Source: Bryoerythrophyllum caledonicum (lineage: Eukaryota > Streptophyta > Bryopsida > Pottiales > Pottiaceae). Taken from it: 64,000 nt of DNA. The notes beneath the pieces are model-generated. The model ran no database searches and was not told the DNA's origin. It saw only the letters and a program-made list of their open reading frames with translations. Both the position numbers and the translations under genes were made by a program. The stretch covers positions 12,465,845 through 12,529,844 of the forward strand of contig OZ020524.1 in the NCBI GenBank assembly GCA_963971425.1, in the 5' to 3' direction. This document shows positions 57,202-64,000 of the stretch, one piece after another (within the stretch, counting starts at the first letter, position 1; every line of letters starts with the position of its first letter).

Positions 57202-59161
57202 ATGACCTCCACGACAAAGGACGTCTCCTCCACCATTCCAAGGGATCCACTTGAACTCACCGAATTGAAGGAAGACCTTCTTCGGATGGGTTGTCTCTCA
57301 CTCCTCGACTTCTGCTGGAGCTTTTGTGTGGACTCCACGATGCAGGAGCTACGACAAGACCCGCTACCCGAGCTAGAGGGGAGTAGCATCCGAGCTTGCC
57401 CGGATCGTTGGACCATGGAAAAATGGCAGGAGGTGTACGGCTTTTCGCGACAGGGGGCGAGTTTCACGAGTTTGAAGAAGGAGGAATACGCGAAGGGACT
57501 CTTTGGTACCAAGGATGCCAAGAATGGCTATGCATTGCAAGATTGCCAAGATCCTCGGGCGAGAGGGTGTTCGCGTTCCTCGTATCCATCTTTCACCCGG
57601 AGAAGCCCACCCGAGTCACGATCACTATGGCTAACACCTTGTATGGTGCTTATTTGGGAGAGCGAATGGTGAATTGGGCTCTTATCATGAAGGAGGTAGT
57701 GATGAGGTTGACGAAGAGTGTCAATAGTATGAGGCGCTCTCCCATTTGCCCTTACCTCATCCACCTCTATCACCACTTCAAGGAGACCACTCCGGAGAGG
57801 CCATGGCGTACGACACGCAATTGATGATGAAGAAGTTCGAGGGGACGGAGTCGAAGTCCGAACCCGGATCAGAAGAAGGGAGTAGCTCATCGCAGTCAGA
57901 GGGAGAAGCATCCCCACCTCCCAAGCGCCAACGACCGAGCCATGGAGGAGCACCTTCCACCCGAACTCGAGCTGCTGTCCGGGAAGCCGCTACGGGATTG
58001 GCTCAACTCGGAGGGAAGTCTTACCGTGCCTCCGAGTTGGTAGAGGCTCTTCGAGTATATGTGGATGATGTGGACAAGACCTTGGGTCAATTGGGGAGCC
58101 TGCTCAGCAATACCTCTTACCAAGGATTGGTCGCGGTGGCCAAGGAGAAGATGGGGGGAGTTGGTGACCTCCGCCTTATGGATCAGAAGGTGAACCGACT
58201 CACTTTGGAGGTGACCAAGATGAAGAGCCGGGCGTTGGAGGCAGAAATGAGTTGCAAGGAGGCTCTCCACCAAGCCAATGCCTTGACCTCGGCGTTGCAA
58301 CAAGTGGAGGAGGCCTTATACGTCCCGGCGGAGGCAGTGATGAAGGCAAAGATGTTTGACGCGAGGTTGGAGAGGGATGGCCACATTTCCAGCAAGAAGG
58401 TGATCGCTTTCATGATGGAGCAAACCGTGAAGATCGAGGAGGCATATGCCAACATGAGGTTGTTGGTAAGCAACCTCACCCATATCCTACCCAAGTTTGT
58501 GGAGGATTCGGACAAGGATGGTGACTCGGGTTCTGAAGAGGATTCGGGGAAGCAAGACTCGGGTGACCAAGGAACTCCGAAAGGGAAGGGAGTGATTGAT
58601 CTCGATAGTCCTGTCCTGCCTTCTCGAATTCCCCTTGTGGGAGTTCCCGCTTTTCCTTCCCCTTCAGATCTCACCACGCAAATACAAAGTGGAAGGAACG
58701 ATAGCTTGGGTGCCACGATGGAGCCTCCGCGCACGACCTTCCTTTGTCAGTTTTCCCTTCGAAACCCCGTCCGCGCAACACCGACGGTTACTCCTTTGCC
58801 GGGTATGTCTCCTTTTGGGAAGACCACGAGTGAGAGTTCGGCCTACTTACACCTTCCAGTACGGCCGGAGGTCTTCACTGGGACTCCGAGTCTCACACCG
58901 ACCCTTCCGCCCCGAACCGAGCCCCACCGAAGCACGACTTCCGTGCTACTCACTCCGGGTGGTCCGGATGCCTCCGTGACTTCGATGGAGGCATTACCTT
59001 GGTCATCCATGGCCGGATCTGCACCCTCTTCATCAGCGGATCTGCTATCACCACTTGTGACACTCGCAAAGGCTGCGGCACACCCGACTTCCAGTAAGAG
59101 TTCGAAGAAGCGGAAGAGGAGGGAAGAGAAGAGAAGACTTGAGGAGTTGGCCTGGAAGTAG
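57202..59161 (+). pseudogene. Gag-like coding region split over three frames
   Basis: Three overlapping plus-strand frames continue one another. Frame 1 (57202 to about 57565) includes RWTMEKWQEVYGF and DAKNGYALQDCQDPRARG. The second (about 57565-57790) includes RVFAFLVSIFHPEKPTRVTI and RSPICPYLIHLYHH. The third (about 57790-59161) starts EAMAYDTQLMMKKFEG and has an acidic Ser-rich stretch, a basic KRQRPS patch, heptad-like coiled-coil segments (about 58020-58480), then a long Pro/Ser/Thr-rich tail ending in a KKRKRREEKRR cluster. No zinc knuckle, protease or reverse transcriptase was found. The layout resembles gag-like proteins of plant retroelements, but that is inference. Either two indels inactivated it, or assembly errors or programmed shifts split it. 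No joined protein is proposed. Confidence 0.5.
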
Positions 59162-59187
59162 GGTCAGAATCTTAGGTGATAGGTCAC

Positions 59188-59808
59188 TGTTCATTCACAG
59201 ACTAGGCCCCGCGTTGACTTTGGGATTTGACTTGGTTTTGCCTTGGGTTTTGTGTAATAAGTGACCTCTGACGGTGCACGTCGTGTGGAGTGGCAGCCAC
59301 TGCCGCCAAGAGTAGTTAATGTCACCGTTTTTAGTTAGAAGGTATCGTTTGGATTTTGGACTCTTGTGTGAGTCCTTCGCAGTATAAGAGAGGAGTCTCG
59401 TGGCCTCTCTCTTCACTGCTTGATGTGCGTATTTGCTTTCAGTTTAATTCTAAACCTACGCTCTGAGAAGACCTTCGATGGTTGGAGAGCTCGGATTGCA
59501 TACATGACTGTGAGTGCCATTTCAAGTTGTTCACTCCTCAAGTCTATACTAACTGTCTAATCATTGTTTCCTTGTTCCATCAAGTAGATTAGTCGGGGTG
59601 GATGGGAATAACAGGTGAGGTGAGAAGATAGCTAGTAGGGACGTGACTCCAACTCTAACCGTACAGTTGTTTCCTTGTTCCATCAAGTAGATTAGTAGGG
59701 GTGGATGGGAATAATAGGTGAGATTGTATGTGTCTAGAGGAGGACGAGGGGGGAGTGACGGATGTGAAAAGGGTCCTAGTGAGTCTTGAGTGACCTTCCG
59801 GCGTACCA
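59188..59808 (+). mobile_element. Possible LTR (solo or first LTR)
   Basis: The stretch starts TGTTCATTCACAG, has a good TATA box (TATAAGAG, 59383-59390) followed by pyrimidine-rich sequence, and ends just before TTGGTATC at 59810-59817, which resembles the start of the initiator tRNA-Met primer site common in plant LTR elements (TGGTATCAGAGC), though the following bases differ. No second LTR was found in the window. Confidence 0.3.
59566..59722 (+). repeat. 54-bp direct duplication, 103-bp spacing
   Basis: GTTTCCTTGTTCCATCAAGT and the following bases at 59566-59619 recur at 59669-59722 with two substitutions (AGTCGG/AGTAGG and AACAGG/AATAGG). Confidence 0.9.
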
Positions 59809-60201
59809 GTTGGTATCGGTTGTGAAGACTCGTATCATCCCCTGAAATATCCTACCTCCAGCTGCAGCGAAAGTAGAGGGAGACTGAGAGGAGGACGGAT
59901 AGTGGGCGGGTAGGCCCCTTGCTCACTTACATTACGCCGCTCGCAGCCTCGGAAACACGGGTCTAACATCCCTTCGGGAGGATCTCAGTGACACCATAAC
60001 CATCCAAGTGAGTGAGTAGAGTTAGAAGGAGAGAATGGGAGGTAGAGTAGCTGTTACTTGTGTCAAACACTAAAATCTCTACGAGTCCACGGACTACCAT
60101 CCGTGGTGATATAATCCATGTCCGGATACTCGTGTACCCCGGATGTCTATAGTGTGTATAGCTGTAATGATAACCCCCCCTCCCTTAACCGGGACTAAGT
60201 C

Positions 60202-60513
60202 GAGGTAGGTCCTTACCCGAAGGTTCCTACCTTCCGAGAAGGTAGGTCCCTACCCGAAGGTCCCTACCTTCCGACGAGGTAGGTCCCTACCCGAAGGTCC
60301 CTACCTTCCGACGAGGTAGGTCCCTACCCGAAGGTCCCTACCTTCCGACGAGGTAGGTCCCTACCCGCAGGTCCCTACCTTCCGACGAGGTAGGTCCCTA
60401 CCCGAAGATCCCTACCTTCCGACGAGGTAGGTCCCTACCCGAAGGTCCCTACCTTCCGACGAGGTAGTTCCCTACCCGAAGGTCCCTACCTTCCGACGAG
60501 GTAGTTCCCTACA
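60202..60513 (+). repeat. 37-bp tandem array, eight copies plus a partial
   Basis: Units start at 60202, 60239, 60276, 60313, 60350, 60387, 60424 and 60461, with a partial at 60498. Each reads GAGGTAGGTCCCTACCCGAA followed by GGTCCCTACCTTCCGAC. Each unit contains a GGTAGG/CCTACC inverted pair around TC and two direct copies of AGGTCCCTACC, so the array is able to form repeated short stems. Substitutions are few. It lies after the possible LTR. Confidence 0.97.
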
Positions 60514-63347
60514 CGGGGGAAGCACTCGTACGAAGAGCGGGATGGTGGTTGTAGATAAACGCTCCGGCATTGTAATCTAACCCTTTTCCTTCTTTTGATG
60601 TAATTATTGTGATATAGGTAACTTGGTGTACATATAGATGAGTTGTTAGTCGTTGTAGTTCTCGGTGATTCTCTGTGGGAACGATTACCTTAAGGGTATC
60701 TTTGTGTTAAGATGTGAATAGTTGCCAACACGTACTACGACAGAGCACATGCAAGCAAATAACTCAAATGCTTCCTTTTGAGCTAAAACCAGTACTAAAG
60801 TAGGGATTATATTGTGTCCCACAAAACTAACCACTCAAATATACTTAGTGGGTTGAACAATATTATGTTGATCAACATGTAGTTATTCAAGTTATTGGAG
60901 AAAAAATGGATTGGTCCATCCAACCTTTTAGGCAGGTATAGTAATAAACGCGAGAATAGTACTATCTAATTTATGATAGAGTATATGGTATTTCTATTAA
61001 TGAGAGTAACCATATATAGGAGCTTCTATCATGGATCTACAACTCTCTAAAATGCGGACAACAACGGTCATCGCATCCCCTCGGCAACAACATTGGTATG
61101 TTTGAAGGTGGACATCATACATTGCCCGCATGGGGAGAGTAAGCAATGTCGTGAAAAACACCGGTTAGGCTTCTAGAAGGTCGATTCATGGTTGGTTTAT
61201 ACGTGGCACGGCACTTTGATGCATTGTTGATTTGGACTTTGAGTTTTGAACAAGCAACCCCTAAAGATTGCCTTTTCGATAAGTCATGACACTCAAACGT
61301 TGAGAATTTGGAAGTCAAAAACAAAATTAGTAAGCTCAACAAAACACTAGATATTGTTTGTACGTCATACCTAGACAGTTTGTCGGTTCAATTCCATCTA
61401 AGTTTCAGGCTCTACCAGAGTCGGTGACTCGTGAAGTATGTCTCCTAGGAAAAGAAACTGCAATTCAAAATCCATCACAAAGAAGCTAAACACTTGTAGT
61501 TATATACCTTGATCTCATCTCAAAATCATTCTACTTTGTAGCCTAAGCTACAATTCTTTCTATGCTTGAGTTTTATTTTATTTTATACAGCAGATCAATA
61601 GACATTTTAGGATAGTTCCAATGTTACAATTCTTGTTGAATTCCTTTATCCAATTATATATAACTTTTAACATCTGCTTAAAACGGTGACCAATTTGAAC
61701 AAAGTCTAGAGTTTCCTAGATTTTTTGCAATCAACAATCCATCAACAACCCTAGTGGTAGGATTTGGCGATTACATGTAAAACTTCATCTAGAGGTGGCG
61801 CCGCCATGGACTTTGATGTCGTTGTCCTCGATCTTCAAAGTGTTGTGAATGTCGGCCACATGCGGAGTATAAACCAGGGTGGCATCAAAGACGGTGGCGT
61901 CTTGGCTTCCAACAAGGCAAGCCTCGCAAAATGGGCACGTTGAGTAGGAATAAAAGTGTACATCAATGCACTCTTGGTGGAAGACGTGATTTCAGGTCGA
62001 CAATAGAAGTACGATGTCCTTGTAAAGCACACAAGGCACTCATAAATGATCTTCTCATTCAGATCCGCGCTATGCAAAAGAGGCTGCAGGAAGGAAAGGC
62101 AAGACAAAAAAGAATGCATACTAGTGCAAAGTTTTAGAGAACATGGGATAAGGGTTGGTTTTGGCGACTGCATTAACCCTGAAATGATGGAGCAGCCAAA
62201 AAGTGGCTTCTTCAATGACATTTTGAGGATGATTATCACTGTAAACGGTCATTTTTCATCCAATACATTTTTTGGATGGTTCATTGAATGTGTAAGTATT
62301 AGATGATGATGAAAATTGCCTAATTGAAGTAACCATGTTGTATCCAATGAAGAAAAAGTTTGTGACATGGATCTCAATGTAGTGAATATTAGAAACTTTT
62401 TGCTCTAGCTCTAAATCTAAATTTGAGTCAATAAAATGATTTTTTTTGGTTTTGAGCCCAACTAATGAAATGAAATTTATAAAGTCTAGTTTCTATTAAA
62501 ATTTTAAAATTTTAAAAATACATAAAATCGAATAAGTTATTGTGATTTGAACTTTGGGCCTATAACCATGGTTGACTGTGGGAGTCTGAAACTCCCACTT
62601 GGTTGCCCTTACCAAAAAAATCAGTTAAATTGTGATTTTTACTCTTAGATAACCGGAAAAATAGTTAGTATTACGTAGAAGTAGGTTGTATAATAATTAG
62701 TGAAAGTCAGTGAATGCTAAACTAGTTAATTAGTGTTAAAGTGGTGATAAAATTGGGCCTTAAAACTACCAAGGTCGTGCCCAAAAAAACCTAAAAAGAA
62801 TGCCCGGAAGGATCTCTAGGACAAAAAACCCAAATCACCACTTAAAACTAAGCTAGCTAGTCAAAGCTCTCATCATCTAGAGAATTTACTTAGTAGTGTT
62901 CCAATTAGTATTAGTTGTTTAGGTTTTTCTTTTTACTTTGTTGTTGTAGAGTTCTTAAGTTCCTATTTGAGAAAATAGTAATTTAATTTTATATGAAGAA
63001 GATATTAAAATGAAAAGAATATGAAAAAAAATTATAAATAAAGAAAAAAGGTAGCAACCGGGCCGGGTATCGGCACCCGGGTACCGGCGCAGTCAAGTTC
63101 ACAGCCGGAGTCTCCCTCCAGCTCCTCCCAGCCGGCTCTTTCGAACAGGCTCTCTCTCCTCCCGACCTTCTCCTCGCTAGTCTCCCTCCTCCAGACCTTC
63201 TCCTTGCTGCGCCCTCCAAGCTCTCATCTCTCCTCTCTCTCTCGTTATTTTCTCTCTTTCTCTCTCATTCTCTCTCTTCCTCATGTAGTGTATTTTTCTT
63301 TGGAAAAGTTGGGATCCTTGGAGGAGTTGGGTTGCAACAATGAGGTG
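60514..63347. other. Intergenic DNA, no gene recognised
   Basis: Nothing with recognisable domains. About 61800-62290 has coding-like open frames on both strands without identity. A CT-rich tract (CTCTCTCT) lies at about 63205-63285, just ahead of the GAA repeat. Confidence 0.4.
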
Positions 63348-64000
63348 GAAGAAGAAGAAGAAGAAGAAGAAGAAGAAGAAGAAGAAGAAGAAGAAGAAGA
63401 AGAAGAAGAAGAAGAAGAAGAAGAAGAAGAAGAAGAAGAAGAAGAAGAAGAAGAAGAAGAAGAAGAAGAAGAAGAAGAAGAAGAAGAAGAAGAAGAAGAA
63501 GAAGAAGAAGAAGAAGAAGAAGAAGAAGAAGAAGAAGAAGAAGAAGAAGAAGAAGAAGAAGAAGAAGAAGAAGAAGAAGAAGAAGAAGAAGAAGAAGAAG
63601 AAGAAGAAGAAGAAGAAGAAGAAGAAGAAGAAGAAGAAGAAGAAGAAGAAGAAGAAGAAGAAGAAGAAGAAGAAGAAGAAGAAGAAGAAGAAGAAGAAGA
63701 AGAAGAAGAAGAAGAAGAAGAAGAAGAAGAAGAAGAAGAAGAAGAAGAAGAAGAAGAAGAAGAAGAAGAAGAAGAAGAAGAAGAAGAAGAAGAAGAAGAA
63801 GAAGAAGAAGAAGAAGAAGAAGAAGAAGAAGAAGAAGAAGAAGAAGAAGAAGAAGAAGAAGAAGAAGAAGAAGAAGAAGAAGAAGAAGAAGAAGAAGAAG
63901 AAGAAGAAGAAGAAGAAGAAGAAGAAGAAGAAGAAGAAGAAGAAGAAGAAGAAGAAGAAGAAGAAGAAGAAGAAGAAGAAGAAGAAGAAGAAGAAGAAGA
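63348..64000 (+). repeat. Uninterrupted GAA/TTC trinucleotide repeat, at least 653 bp
   Basis: About 217 perfect GAA units run to the end of the window without a single interruption. The array continues beyond it. Long purine-pyrimidine mirror tracts of this type can form triplex structures and are hard to assemble. Confidence 0.99.

Noticed and set aside
60202-60513. CRISPR-like appearance of the 37-bp array
   Set aside because: Units are directly contiguous with no unique spacers, and the context is a plant nuclear genome.
1-64000. A coordinated undescribed multi-gene system (defence or biosynthetic cluster)
   Set aside because: Apart from one LEA_2 gene, all recognisable coding DNA is transposon-related or fragmentary; no set of neighbouring genes forms a pathway.

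Overview
This window looks like nuclear DNA of a land plant with a large, AT-rich, repeat-dominated genome. The evidence is a spliced LEA_2/NHL-type gene with GT-AG introns, a fragment of a plant-like cytosolic ribosomal protein L18 gene, many MITE-like elements and eroded DNA transposases. The species cannot be named. The combination of a Tc1-type transposase, a pogo/DDE_1-type transposase and a TTAA-flanked element family is unusual for a flowering plant and would suit a non-seed plant, but this is inference. No tRNA, rRNA, CRISPR or bacterial operon structure was seen. A run of 200 Ns at 39176-39375 marks an assembly gap.

Layout. 1-13 kb is mostly AT-rich intergenic DNA with several MITEs (3688-3872, 7626-8112, 9774-10370, 11777-11951), an L18 last-exon fragment (5661-5819) and an unidentified minus-strand exon series (6716-7398). 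13-16.5 kb is a transposon cluster: a TTAA-flanked element, a short MITE, a Mutator-like MITE and a complete but mutated Tc1/mariner copy with intact ends (14862-16485). 17.3-19 kb holds the best gene of the window, a three-exon LEA_2/NDR1-HIN1-like membrane protein on the minus strand. 20.5-28.5 kb is gene-poor. 28.5-47 kb is dominated by one dispersed TTAA-flanked family in both orientations, with a 4.3-kb pogo-like element (29971-34308), a Mutator-like candidate spanning the gap (38942-40070) and a broken chromatin-reader-like ORF (42427-43067).

47-55 kb is mostly unassigned DNA with minisatellites made of shared units. 56-60.5 kb is a GC-richer block: a higher-order tandem repeat, a gag-like coding region split over three frames, a possible LTR with promoter and primer-site-like motifs, and an exact 37-bp tandem array. 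The window ends inside an uninterrupted GAA/TTC repeat of at least 653 bp.

No multi-gene pathway is visible. The only apparently functional gene is the LEA_2 gene; nearly everything else recognisable is mobile DNA or its debris. The most promising novel signal is the TTAA-flanked family, piggyBac- or Kolobok-like in its ends, followed by the Tc1-type and pogo-type elements.
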